From Maniola hyperantus (Eukaryota; Arthropoda; Insecta; Lepidoptera; Nymphalidae): DNA of 64,000 nucleotides. Below the pieces are notes generated by a model, which made no database searches, was not told the DNA's origin, and saw only the letters and a program-made list of their open reading frames with translations. The stretch is taken from contig NC_048556.1 in NCBI RefSeq assembly GCF_902806685.2, positions 10,440,734 through 10,504,733 of the forward strand, given 5' to 3'. Position 1 is the stretch's first letter. Every line of letters starts with the position of its first letter. Positions 41,806 through 55,300 of this stretch are shown in pieces. The translations under genes and the position numbers were made by a program.

Positions 41806-42017
41806 AGGTATGATTCCGAACCACGCTGCACGCAGCAGCTCTGCCGCAATGTTCCGCTACATTGCTGCCGCGACATTGCTGCCTAGCTCGGAATGTAATG
41901 TCATATAAGCTTATAGCGATTGTATGGGGACCAGTAGTCCCCAACAGGACTGTGACAGCTGGTGACAGCACTGTTGCGTCAGCGCTGCTGCGTGCAGCGT
42001 GGTTCGGAATCATACCT
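41806..42017. mobile_element. PIF/Harbinger-like MITE
   Basis: Inverted ends aggtatgattccgaaccacg (extending over 30 bp through gctgcacgcagcag) with TTA on both sides (41803-41805, 42018-42020). TTA-type 3 bp duplications are typical of PIF/Harbinger. The minus-strand open frame over it is incidental. Confidence 0.85.
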
Positions 42018-42385
42018 TTAGTCTGAGAGCAAACTCCATTTATACGCACGCAGATATATTCCTGTGCGACATAATGCTCCTAGCCGCAAATATTGCGCGG
42101 TGTTCACGCACCTTTGAAAAAAAACGACACCTACGAGTTTGCTTCAAAACGTGGCGCCCTGTTACCAGTCTATAGAAGTCGTTGATAAAAGATATCTACA
42201 AAGAGAGTTTATATTATTTTGAATGTTAAATAAATAACTATCTCACTAACCGTTACCTTCCTTCTATGTTATTATTAAATAATAAATAGATTTATGTTAA
42301 TTTATTCTAATAGGAATGTCTACATTTAAGTGTGCGAATTTTTTTTTGTCTAACACGCAGACATAATCTATACACATACTGCATG

Positions 42386-42570
42386 CAGTACCTACGCGGC
42401 AGAAAGTAATGTACATCAGCCTATAGAATGACATTTCGGCTTTGTAGAGCATATTGTCGCTGTCACTAACCTATATGACGTTTTGTCGGTCTCAATGACT
42501 GAGACAATGCTCTACAAATCTGCTATATCCTTCTAAAGTTCGATGTACATTACTTTCTGCCGCGTACTGT
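42386..42570. mobile_element. Foldback MITE (gtacatcgacctttagaa family), copy 4
   Basis: Palindrome cagtacctacgcggcagaaa..tttctgccgcgtactg around cactaacctatatgacgttttg. Confidence 0.83.
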
Positions 42571-42589
42571 GCCTAAATAAAATAAGTGT

Positions 42590-43510
42590 GTCTGTCTATT
42601 CTAGGCGACACATTATTGTCAGAATTTTCTGACGGACATTTTGCGTTTCGTGCAATAGAAGACATAAGTACTTAAATTATTCTTTATTACTTAATATGTA
42701 TTTTTCTTAGCCTATTAAGGTACTGTCAACCCGATCCTACATAAAATAAATTACTAAATAAATACTTATTATTGAATAAATACTTAAACACCCGTTAAAA
42801 TTAGCTATTCTTCCATACACAATCTCTAAACTTAATTAAAACGGCAGGTCTAAATGCTTGCTATCTCTTTTATAATACTCCTGGCGATAAAGGATACTAC
42901 TAAATGACCTGTCAATTTAGAGATTGACAGGCACAACACAATTAGCCACAATGTCATGAATAAGTGAGATTTCCCAACTTGTTAATAATTTAACTATTTC
43001 CCAACTTTTTCCCAACGTTTTTTTTTAACGTTAAGTCAGCCATAACCTTTCTATTAGGTACTTTTTGATTGTTATTTTGCGTCTAAATTAATAGCAAATA
43101 GCACTCTTCTCTACGAGAGTATCTTAGGTCTAGTCTTTCACTGGATTAACTTTTCTACTGGCATTTTGTTATTCTTATACTATTCTTTTTATATATTAGT
43201 TAAGACTGTTCCGCCAAGTAGCTCATGTCTGGATTATCCCGAAATAAATAAACATAACAGAAAATAAAATTCCTTCCGGAATGTATTTTCTTTAAGATTT
43301 ATCTTAATCCATCGTCCGTCGGTCCGCTACTGAATGCGGCGGGTGTTTACGTATCTCGCGACAGGCGTCAATCTCGATCATTGCTGTCAAACGTCACACG
43401 TAACAGCGGCTAGAGAGAGATAGCAATAGCCACAAATAAGAAGACGAAGAGAGACAGCAAATGAACTGTCGCATTGCTACTGCTGTCGCGTTGCTGTCCC
43501 TACTGCAACG
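42590..43510. other. No gene found
   Basis: AT-rich; 43420-43520 repeats in reverse the block seen at 5690-5800 (gtagcaatagcgacag..acgtaaccacc). Confidence 0.5.
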
Positions 43511-43516
43511 TTTTAC

Positions 43517-43690
43517 GTAACCACCCCGCGGGTCTCCTCTCAGAATAAGAAGGGTTTAGGTCACAGTCCACCATGACAAAGTGCGGATTGGTAGACTTCA
43601 TACACCACCGAGATTATTATGGAAAACTCTCAGAGACTTTCTTACGATGTTTTACTACGTTAAAGCAAGTAAAATTTAAACAGTGAAAAT
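43517..43690 (-). mobile_element. S2 SINE fragment
   Basis: Contains the family body (gggtctcctctcag, attggtagacttca) without the tRNA head. Confidence 0.75.
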
Positions 43691-43959
43691 ATAATATATG
43701 TATGTTTTTTTTAAACTTGAGCTGTTATGTAGGAACAGCCTTGACCAGAACCTTGTATTTTTTATATTATTAAGTACAAATAAAATAAATATGCACTTAT
43801 AAATACTATTTCATCTGCTTCAGAAGCTCTATTGTTGCTTAAGATAAATGTGAATTAATAATAATTTTTGTAGTTAATAAGAGATTGTATAAACTAGGCT
43901 TATCCGAACTAGTCTGTGAGTTTAAAAAATGAATTAAAATAAAACGAAGATTATGTAAA

Positions 43960-44442
43960 TAACTTGCAGATTCCCGCGCTTGGTCCGCGTAGATTTTCAC
44001 ATCTCTAACTTCAAAAACATAAGACTTTCATATAACCTTCCAACCTTAAGGCATTCCGAACCAGTGGTAGATGCATCCGACTATTCGTAAGTACTTGTAA
44101 AAGTTTATACGAATAAAAAAGATTTTTATTTTATTTTTTTATCTTAATTTCACCCTCTTAGGGGCAAATTTTCTCAAAATAACTGATACCTACAGTTTTT
44201 TATTATTTATAAATAGTAATCTGAATCCCGATTATCACACCTGTAACTTCAAAAACATAGGTCTCTCATATAAACTACCAACCCCCATTTAACCCACTTA
44301 GGGGTGGAATTTCAAATTGTTTTTCTTAGTGGATATCTATTCTTTACAAAGGACACTCTAGGACCAGCGGTTTAGGCTGTGCGTTGATATCTAAGTCAGT
44401 CAGTCAGTCACTCTTTGAAGACTTTGAATTTTATATATAGAG
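43960..44442 (-). mobile_element. Helitron family B variant, upstream partner of tandem pair
   Basis: Reverse orientation: gattcccgcgcttggtccgc hairpin side at left, tatatatagag TC end at 44442. Carries an inserted repeat at 44045-44150 (cattccgaaccagtgg..) . Confidence 0.7.
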
Positions 44443-44443
44443 A

Positions 44444-44805
44444 CTAGCAGTTGCCCGCGACTTCGTCCGCGTAAAATTTCTGGTTTCTCATGAGATCTGA
44501 AATTTTCCCGCTGCAAAAGGCCGCACTTACCTACTCACTCGGTCACACCTTAAGGCACGGAATCCAGAATACCTAAATGCTAATTTTCATGTCTCTAACT
44601 TCAAAAACATAGGACTTTCATACAACCTTCGACCACCCCATTCACACCCTTAGGGGGGGAATTTATCAAAACCGTTTCTTAGCTGACACCTACGTCCTAT
44701 AAAGAATATACCTTCCAAATTTCAAGTTTGTAGGCTTAATAGTTTCTGAGATTTCGTGATTAGTCAGTCAGTCAGTGAGTGGTATTTCGCTTTTATATAT
44801 TTAGA
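44444..44805 (-). mobile_element. Helitron family B variant, downstream partner
   Basis: CTAG end at 44444-44447, TC end at 44805. Host A/T nucleotides fit. Its CTAG abuts the TC end of the 43960-44442 element. Confidence 0.8.
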
Positions 44806-45106
44806 TAAAAGAATGTATACGTAATACGTATAATAATAATGTATAAAAAAAATCTATTCACATCCAAGGCTACTCTGATTGAACCATTATTGGATAAGAC
44901 TGATTTACACAATCTCTAGCTATTCGTAAGTTTAGGAATAAATTAAGGAACATTGTATTTGTTGTGGAGATCCCTCCTCATCATTAAATAGGAATAGAAT
45001 TAAAATGTTTCCTCATAAATCATAATACAATTTTTTAGATACAAAAAGAAACACAAATCCACGCAAAAACAACATACCACCACCATAAAGATAAATTATT
45101 TATTTC

Positions 45107-45247
45107 GTGGCCGCCATTTTAGTGACGTCAGTACTAGACTGAAGTTTCGAGCTGATGGTATATTTTTACTTAAATATACGTCAAATGACGTCATTTCGAT
45201 GTTAATGAGACATGGTTTCAGCGCAATAGCAATTTGCGGGACTTATA
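45107..45247. mobile_element. CRE-bearing MITE, copy 5, truncated
   Basis: Lacks one terminus; starts at gtggccgccattttagtgacg and ends gcaatttgcgggactt. Two TGACGTCA sites. Confidence 0.85.
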
Positions 45248-45761
45248 CTTCGAAATGGTTCGTAAATTTAAAAAAAAATGAATAGCATTTTTGTTACGAA
45301 TTATTAAGGCCTTTCATTACCCTGGTATCAGGCGGTTAGCATCTCATAGAGGCAATAAGGCAATGCCTTGCCTTTCAAAAATACGATTATAAATTAGTTT
45401 TATATTTGAAAAATTTGGATCCAATCTTTTTTCAGTGTTAAATTTACATAATAAATATAATCTAAGTCCAAACGTGATTATATTAAACGTTTTTGTGTGA
45501 AAAGAAACCAAATTTTAGAAAGTTATAACATGGAGAAATTTATAGAAGAAAGTAGTTACATCTTTCTTCTATAAACACTTTTTCTTGAAATCAGGTGATT
45601 AAATTAATATTCTGCCGATATTCATGCTTTTTTTTCCTTAAAATTAATTAATTATAATATGTATTAGATCCATAGGTACTAATATTATAAATGCGAAAGT
45701 CTGTCTGTTTGTAAATTGTTAGTAAATAATAACACAGAATAATATGTACTAACATAATAAT

Positions 45762-46264
45762 TAGATGATGCCCGCAATGATGATGCGGACGAACGTATGG
45801 ATTGAAATTTTTAGAAAGTCCCGTAGTAAGTCTTTTTTTTTCGGTATAAAAAGTAATCTCTGTCCGCCTCCGAGATATTTGCGAGCATTTCTACCATTCG
45901 TCAAAATCTGTTACAGTACTACCATTTTTTGTAAGTTACGCCCATGAACCTGCGCAGAAGTCTTATTTTTGAATGACGCAAAAATATATCAGCCAATCAT
46001 AGTCCTTCTATGCGACACGTTTTGTACGCGCGAATTATGAGCGAGATAGCACGAGTTCCCTGTTTACGAGTGCCTACTGCCTGTTGTTGTGTTTCAAACC
46101 TTAACGTCAAGCGATACGGTCTGTATTTCATCGGTGTACATTCAAGTTTTAATCGGCAAGGTAGTTTTTCAAAACGAACTTTGCTGATGGGACTTATGGG
46201 GTGTGAAAAGATAACAAACATACAGAGAGACATACATCTTTCGCATTTATAATATTGTTATGGA
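45762..46264 (-). mobile_element. Helitron-like element with extra internal sequence, at Naam 3' end
   Basis: gatgatgcccgcaatgatga hairpin side at left and cgcatttataatattg at right resemble family A ends, but ~300 bp of unrelated sequence (about 45915-46200) lies inside. It ends 14 bp from the Naam stop codon. End is CTAA rather than CTAG. Confidence 0.6.
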
Positions 46265-46278
46265 AATGGTTTTTCGAT

Positions 46279-46395
46279 CTACCCTCTGTTTAAGGAATTT
46301 GTGCATTGTTCGTCGTCCATTGCGCTCTTGAGTTCCATGGCGAGCTTGTAGCCTAGTTCCGGCCGCCGGTCGCGCCCCTCCACCATCGCTAATAT
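46279..46395 (-). CDS. Naam terminal exon
   Basis: Acceptor cttttttctag; ends SAMDDEQCTNSLNRG and TAG. A Helitron-like element begins 14 bp past the stop, so the 3' UTR and poly(A) site must lie in or beyond it. Confidence 0.88.
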   Translation of the reverse strand: MLAMVEGRDRRPELGYKLAMELKSAMDDEQCTNSLNRG

Positions 46396-49300
46396 CTAGA
46401 AAAAAGAAATAGTTTTGTGACAAAAGATAGAAGCAAACCAATACCTAACGAAAGTTTTAGCGATTATAAATACACTAGCGACCCGCCCCGGCTTCGCCTT
46501 TTCTGAAAATGCCAGCCAACAACGCTTGCGCAACGAGGTTCCGTACTACAGTCGTATTTTTTCGACATTTTGCACGATAATTAAAAAACTATGATGGGTA
46601 AAAATAAATAAAAATCTGTTTTAGGATGCACAGGTGAAGACCTTTCATATGATACCCCACTTGATATAGTTAGCTTACTTAGAAAATTGAAAATACTAAC
46701 TATTAGTTTATGACCACAATTTAATTTTTTTTGTGTGATGCAACCCTAAATTCACGGTTTTCAGATTTTTTCCTAAATGTCAGCTATAAGATCTACCTAC
46801 CTGCCAAATTTCATGATTCTACGTCAACGGGAAGTACCCTGTAGGTTTCTTGACAGACCGACAGACAGACAACAAAGTGATCCTATAAGGGTTCCGTTTT
46901 TCCTTTTGAGGTACGGAACGGTACGGTACGGTATACAAGTTTGATAATTCCTCATTTTCGTTGGCCGGCACTTTCAGAAAAGGCCCAAAAATAATGATCT
47001 CCGTTTTGCTAGCGTTCCGATTACACCCTGTATTTGTCGTGTGGCGGGGAGGGGCAATGCACGCACAACAGACGGAAACGTTTAAGTGCGGGAACCAGCC
47101 CAGGGAGAAGAAAGAAAGAAGTATCACCTGATGCGATTCCACGATGACGCCATTGTTGTTGACGATGGTCTGCTTGGTGCGCTCGATGTCTGCCAAGTCC
47201 ACTCCGCGGCTCGCGTCGTCTATGAGGATTGCGCGGTAACCGATAGCCAGGGCGTCTGCTATTGTAGCCCCTGGAAAAAAAGAACTTCATATTAAAACCT
47301 TCAGAAAAAAGAGAGCGTAATTTCAGTTTTTCCAAAAATGTAATTCCGTTATTTTGGATTCGAAAATGACCGTCATTTTCGTAATCAGTATCCCGAAAAT
47401 CCTCGTGACCTGTAGTGAAATTAAGCCTTAATTTTTGAATCTTACTGTAAAAGTTGAAATCCTGCACATTTTTCCAAATCGAAAGGCACTGATCATGTCC
47501 TATGCAAAATAGAAAGCTCTTAAATTTAATCAAAGCCTTGTAAAGTGCTATGTCTGGTCCACCATCTTGTATGGTTGTGAAACTTGGGTTCTCAAACAGG
47601 AAGCAAATAATTGCCTGCAAGCTTTTGAGATGTGGATCTACAGGAAAGTGCTCAAGATAACCTGGAACAGCTTTACAGCTAACACTAAGGTACCGGAAAT
47701 GGTCCACAATGTCTTTGTGGACCATGAACTCATGTCCACTATCATGCGAAGGAAGCTCGCTTTCTTTGGACATTTACAAAGAGGAGCCCAATTCTCTTTT
47801 CCAAGATTAGTTTTGGAAGGAAGAATTGAAGGCAAAAGGACTCCAGGTCGCCAAAGACGCAAATGGTTGGACGATATAAGGGGTGGACAGGGCTTAGCTA
47901 CACAAAGTTAAAAGAGGCGGCTTTTAATAGAGAAGCTTTTCGCATGATGACCTCCACATTTCGTTTCGAAGAAGGCACACGATAATGATGAAGTTAATCA
48001 AAGATTTCAATTAACATACCAACACATACGTCGTACGCCAGCCCGCATATATAGATGTCGGTAGCTCCGCGCGAGCGCAGCTGCGTGCTCAGGCTGGTGT
48101 CAGTTAGTTTCTTGTTGTCCCAGAACACCGAGTACGAGTCTACTTCTGGATTCGTGCCTTTGTACACCTTCACGGCGTTATCTACGATCTGGAGAAAGTG
48201 CCAAAACGAACATAATTTAGGCCAGTAGGTCGATTTCGTAAAACCTGCATCAATAATTATTACAAAATCAATTGTTGTGATTGGTTGAATTTGTGCGATT
48301 CTTGCTGCATCAATGCATTGTAGCCAATAGTGAGCGAGCACTTGGTAGACTACTGGACTGGACTGGACCAGTCACACACGAGATCGGTTCGAGCCAGTTC
48401 TATCCAGCCCAGTCTGGTCAAAAGTAATTTCACTGAAAATGCTGTCGGGCGTCCCTTGACGCCTGATTTTTTGTTTCATACCTTGAGGCTTTATTAACGG
48501 CTCCGTAAAATAATTGCATTAAAAACATCTAAAAGCGTTATTATGTGGTTGTTGCATTCTTGTTGAGTTCAATTTAGTCTAATTAATGTGTACAAGTGTT
48601 ATGTGCTCATAAAACTCGTAATTAGTTGCAAAAATTTCGATAACAGTGTCGGCCATAACGTCAGTTATCAAAACTAAGAACGAGTGTCGTCTAAACAAGT
48701 CATTTAATGTGTTTAAACAGTTATTAAACGATCAGAGTATAACTAAAGTGTATTTGTTCTATTACTCACGCACAAAACGAGACAGTGGTGCTAATTCTGT
48801 TGTACCCTAACCTAAACCTAAACTAAATTTTAGATTCTTTAATTTTAGGATTTCTATTTCTAAGCTGCATTCGCAATTTTGCTTCAACTAAATTTAAACA
48901 TCCTAAATGGCCGTCTAAAATGACGTTTGAATTGAATAGTAAGTGTTGCTATTTAAGATAACAAGAACTGCACTAATGTTGTGTTTGATTTTCCCCTTTA
49001 ATCTTAAAACTATTTTTTGCGAAAAATATCGAACGATGTTACTTGAAATACAAAAATAATAACTTTACTTGATTTATTTAGGTCGAATCACAATAAAAGT
49101 GTCGAAAATTGAAGTTTTGTTCATTTTATCGTGTGAAGTAGGCTTAAGTCTTTGATCAAAAGTGCTAGAACCCAGAGCCGTAAAACCAGTTAAAAAACTG
49201 ATCTATTATTTTTGTTGCAAATATAATTTCTAACCTAATTTCTTTATGTTTTGTGGATAAAGAATCTTAGTTTTTGTTACAAAACTTTGTGAAAATAGTG

Positions 49301-52300
49301 GTTATGTGCATAAAATAGATAAAAGCAAAGAATTTTGCTTGGAATCTTACCTCGAAATCACCGAGGTACCTAATTGTCAAACTCTTGTTAATAAGGAAAT
49401 CAATGCAAACAGATGAAAAGCAATCATTCTAAATAACTGACTGCCACAGAGTACATTGAATATACAGGTAAAGGAATATACAGCGAGGAAGTTCTGAAAC
49501 TTGGCGGTATACTTACAAATCTGGCGTGCAAGGACGTGGAACGAGGTATCCATGAATTCTGCTATGAATTCAACAAACTAAGGCGGTAATGTGATTTAAG
49601 GCATGAAAGTACCTACAAGATCAAGATTGAATGTATATACCTACGTGTATAATAATAATAATAACAGGTAACAGCTGGTATCATCATAATGATCAACTCA
49701 TTGCCAGCTCACCTCTCAAAATGAGAAGAGAATGGCCATAGTCCACCACTCTGTCCAAGTGCAGATTGACAGACTTCACACACCTTGGAGAACACTATGG
49801 AGAACTCTCAGGCATGTAGGTTTCCTCACAATGTTTTCCTTCATGGTTAAAGAAAGTGATACTTAATTGCTTATTAAACAGCTAGTACATATTATAATAT
49901 AGCAAAAAATGGAAGTGTAGCATACCTATATAAAAATAATAATTACAGGCGACAGTTAGTATCATCACACGATCAACTAATTGCCGGCTCACTACTGAGC
50001 AGGGGTCTCCTCTCAAAACGGGAAGTTTGGCCATAGTCCACCACTCTGGCCGAGTGCAGATTGACAGATTTCACACACCTTTGAGAACACTATGGAGAAC
50101 TCTCAGGCATGTAGGTTTCCTCACAATGGTTTGGTTCACCGTTAAAGAAAGTGATGCTTAATTGCATAGAAAACAGCTAGTATGCATAGCAAAAAATTGA
50201 AGTGTAGCATACATTAGACCTTTGAACACATCATCATAACAAACTTTCAACGTTGATAATTTTTATTTCAGCCCATTTCATGAAACCAAGTATATGGAGT
50301 CTGCGGGTTAAAAAGATGTTCCGTCACTCATCTACCAAAAATGAACAGTTGTTTTCTAAACTTAATTTTTATTTAAATGTTATTGAAATAAATATTAATT
50401 ATGTACAGTACAGAATGAAACATTTGTTTATTATTTTATTATTTTATTTAATAAAAGTAATTGTTAATCATCTGATTGAAGTTTTCTTGCTTTTGTTAGG
50501 AAATTCTTGCCTCCATCATACTGAGCAGCTGTAGTATGACTAAGTTGTACTACTACTACTACCTGAAAATGAAATTTATAATCTATAGGTATAAATAGTT
50601 CAAAATTAGTTTTCAGTCCCTATTTATATCAATTTCAATGCAGACTTCGCCATAACAATTATAAAAACATTTTTTGAGGTTTGCATATTTTTTGGCTAAA
50701 ATCTATAGAGTACCTATACTTTGAATTAGCTCAGACTAGACATAGTTAAAACATAATACTTTAAGCATATATGTGTAGAGAGCATACTTTGACTTTGCTC
50801 TGACTTAAGTTTCGGTTAAAACGAGACAGATTTATGCCAATGATATAACTCTGTCTCTTTTATCAGTATCTTAAGTCTATGCAAAGTCAGAGATCTATAG
50901 ATTTCAAACTAAATAAAGGTTGAGTCTATAGATTTCTGTATTAATTTTTAGAATTATAGGTATGTGTAGAAAACTTTAGTCAGCTAGTTTTCAATAAAAT
51001 AGATCTAGAAAAGATAAAAGAAATCAAATTATTTTTTGACGTTATTTCTCTTCTAACTATGGGTTCCATACCTCAAAAGGAACCATTATAGGATCACTTT
51101 GTTGTCTGTCATGAAACCCAAGGTCAACGGGAAGTACCCTATACTTCCCGTTGACCTAAAGGCAGGTAGCTAGGTCAGTACATCATCATCATCATTATCA
51201 ATCCATCGCCGGGTCACTACTACTGAGCACGGGTCACCTCTCAGAATAAGGTGTTTTGGCCAAAATCTAGCACACTGACCAAGTGCGGATTGGCAGACTT
51301 CACACATTTTTGAGGACGTTATGGAGAAGTCCTAGCTTTTCTCTCTCTCTTCTGTACATATTATGTAAATGTAAAAATATAAACTGACTGACTGACGTCA
51401 GCATATAAGCTGCTGACTCCTGAGTCTAGTAATTTATTAAGCTGCTGAGTTTAAAAACTTGAGAATTTGCATGTAAGGAACGTTTACTGTAAGTAGGTAT
51501 ATAGACAACTACGACATAATTTTCAGATACTTACATAGGTACTTATTCCACCCGAACAAAGCTGGGGCAGGTACAACTCAGGCAGGTCAGCTAGTTAACC
51601 TGAAATGTGATACCCATATGGGTATGGGTATACCTATATAGGTAAACTCAACAAGATCCTATCATGATATGTTTAGGAATTACAAGATGTATCTACTAGG
51701 TACTTCTCAACTAAAACTTATCAGATGATTAAAGTGAACCCAGGCTAAGTCAGTTAGTTGTAGTTATCTATACTGTACTGTAGTTAGCAAGTACCTACTT
51801 ATGCAGGTAATAGGTAGTCTTTCAAGCAGGTAGGTATCTACTGAGTTGAAAATAAAGAAGTAACTGGGTACTACTCAAGTACTTAGTTCAATACTAGGGG
51901 TATGTAAGTATAAGACATAACTAAATGTAAAATCTGTTAATTTAGCCTATAAATAAACCTTTAGGTGAACTCATTAAGATTTTAGAACTTAAACTTTATT
52001 ATAAGTACTACTAACTACTACTCTACCACCACACTTATTCTGCTTTATTTTTGATATGTTTAGCAATAAGTAGTAGGTATTAGGAATTAATCTCATTGAT
52101 AATGATAACAAGGCATCAAGTTTTACCTTGGCATACCTAATTGGCAAAGATTTTGTTCACACTAATATTTAGGTAGCTACCTATGCAAGTTTTTGTCTCT
52201 GGGTATGTTCCTTTATGCATCTAACCTAGTTGGGCACAGAGATTTTTCACAAGGACACATACTAGTGAAGGATATACTTATAGGCTACTTTTATTAGGTA

Positions 52301-55300
52301 GGTAGGTAAGCTAAGTACCTACAGAAAAGTATCCTAGTCCCACAGGATTTTCGAACAGCTGCCACTTGCTAGTTAAGAAATAAGGAGACTTAAGGATCTT
52401 AGGTTTGCCTTGCTGAAGCCGCCAGGATGTCTGTGGAGGTGTCTGATACTCTTAGACAACAAAGTAGATAACCAACCTATTTATTTTTTGCGAATTAACG
52501 ACGAGCCAGAGAAACCACGTATATTTCCATTTTATAAAGTTTAAATTTAATTAAAACACTTGTAAGACACTTTTTTTATCTTAAATATAACAATTCTTAA
52601 CTCAAATAAAAATATTTCTTTCAAAACACGTCCATTTTGCCATTTAAGCAGACTCTTTAAATTTAGTGGGCACCTCGTGAGGTCCACTCTAATTTTAGAA
52701 AATTTTAGGTTGACGTTTCTTAATTTAGGCATTTAGTTCGTGCAACAGAATAACTTTTGCTCTTTAAAATCTAAATTGAATAGTTTAGTGCTGTCAAATT
52801 CAATTTTAGGTTAGACCTGTCATTTAAGTGGGTTTTCAGAATAACACACCTTTCTAAGTCTAATATTAGACATTTTAAAATTAGAAAACCGCCTAGAGAA
52901 TCGGCCCCAATAACTGCGAAAATAGCGAACAGTTTTCAAACAAAAAGCGGGTGTACTTATGAATAATGAAAATTTTTGATTCTATCCATTTGTTTACAAA
53001 AAAATGTGAAACTGTTCTATCTATCTAAATAATTAATAATAGTGCAAATAAAGTGAATATAACCTAATAATAGATAGGTACCAAAAAGCGGTTGATCGGA
53101 AATCAGATAACTGCTTGCGTCTATGCTGTATAGTATAGGTACCCAGTTACCTACCTACGCATAATTCGCGAACTTCGCACGATCTGAAGAGTGCAGGATT
53201 CAATCCAAGTCCAGGTTTTCAAGACTTTTGTTTTTATTTTATTTTGCACAGACAACTGCCAGGATTAAGTACCTGTAGTTTGAGGTGGATCCACCCTAGT
53301 GAATAAAATTTATGAGACAAATATTTTAGTCCTGTATAACCGCTTATATTCTTTATTACAACGGACTTTAAATCCATTTGCCAACAAAATAATTTAGTGC
53401 GCGTGTGCGATTTTGAACTGTACGACAAAATTAAATAACAAGCCATCAACATGGACAGCTTACAAGCATTATTTGACCAAATAAAAATAGAAATGGCTAA
53501 CCAAACCAAAGATATTATCTCACAAATAGATGATAAATTAGTACCCTTTACGCAGGAAATCGAGAAATTGAAGCTAGAGAACCAAAATTTAAAGGAGAAA
53601 GTAGCTGTCTTAGAGAGAAGCAAAAGAGCAAACAATATTATTATATATGGACTGAAAGAAAATGAACAATCCTTGAACGAGCTTCTAGAAACAGCAAAGG
53701 AAAAGATAAAAAAAGATTTAAATATTTCTCTCGACTGTAGGGACATAGACACAATCCGCCGGATTGGAAAATCTGATAGCAAGAATGAAAAGGTTAGACC
53801 AGTAATGTTGTCATTAGTAAATGGCTGGAAGAAAAGTGAAATAATGAGAAACAAGAAAAAGCTGAAAGAAATTTACGCCTCGGAAGACTATCCAAAAGAA
53901 GTACTCGACAAGAGGAAGGAACTACAAGAAAAACTCATAGAAGAAAGAAAAAAGGGCAACTATGCAGTCATAAAGTACGATAAAATAATAGTTAAAGAAG
54001 GAGGCCCTGGTAAAGATAAACGAAAAAGAACCTCACCAACCTCACCAGAAGCCACTGAACAACCTCGCAAACACCACATTACATCAAAAACTAACAGAAT
54101 CAATGCATTCGACATGATGAGAGGAAGAAGCAATTCCTTTTCCACAGCCACGTCCTCATCAGAACAGAAATTGTAGGATACAGCCATCAGCCACCAGAGC
54201 AAGGTAATAAACAAACTAGTTCTACATAATGGCAACAACCAAACATTCCCCAAGCCGACTGGTCCTCGTGGGGAACTAGACCAAAACCCTCCACCAAAAA
54301 TAAATGCAAATGCAAAACCTAAAGAAAAGATCAAAAAAACTCTAAAAATCTGTACATTTAATGTGAGATCTCTGTCATCCATAGAAAGATATCTCCAACT
54401 AACTTACGCCCTCGAAAATATCAATTTCGACATAATAGGACTCTCGGAAGTAAAGAGGATGGGCTGCAACATCGAGGAGTATAAAGACTACATTTTATGC
54501 TATATCGGCCAAACCAAGGGGTTGCATGGAGTGGGATTCCTAGTTAAGAAAATTTACAAACACAACATTTATAATTTCAGAGGAATTTCAGAAAGGGTTG
54601 CACTTCTCCAGCTTAAATTTGAAGAACTTAGTATCTCACTAATTCAGGCATATGCACCCACAGAACGATCCACCGAAGACGATATTAAAAATTTCTATAA
54701 CGACCTTACTAAAGCACACTTACTAGCCGACAGCAAAGTGATAGTAATGGGTGACTTCAACGCAAAAATAGGACAACCTAAAAAAGAAGAAAGTCTAATA
54801 ATGGGTAAGTACGGTTTTGGAGAAAGAAATGAAAGGGGTGACCGACTCATAGACTATGCTCTAGAAAATAAATTATCAATTATGAATACATTTTTTAAGA
54901 AAAAAGAAAGTAGAAAATGGACGTGGATATCACCCGATCAAAAAACCAAGAATGAAATTGACTTTATCATGACAAATTATCCAAAACTAATAACTAACAT
55001 TGAAGTTCTTACCAAAATCAGTTTCGCATCTGACCATAAACTACTAAGAGCAACATTCATATTAAATCAGCCAAAAAAGAGTAGAAAATTATTCAAACCT
55101 CAACCTAAAATTCCAAAAACGGACGAAGAAATTAAAATTTACACTAATCACCTAAAATCACATATTGAGGAAAACCCCTTACCGACTAATGTTCAACTGT
55201 ATTATAATTTATTAGAAAAAATCATAAAAGATAGTTTAGCAATAAATAATAGGACTCAAAATAAAGGACATAAAATATTTAGTGCAAATACAGAACAACT

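Noticed and set aside
41771..42049. 92-codon minus-strand frame
   Set aside because: Lies across the Harbinger-like MITE and its termini.
47021..47773. 250-codon minus-strand frame
   Set aside because: Joins intron sequence, an antisense LINE fragment and Naam exon 4 in a wrong frame; only the spliced Naam frame is conserved.
53234..54382. Minus-strand frames of 206 and 140 codons
   Set aside because: Antisense of LINE ORF1.
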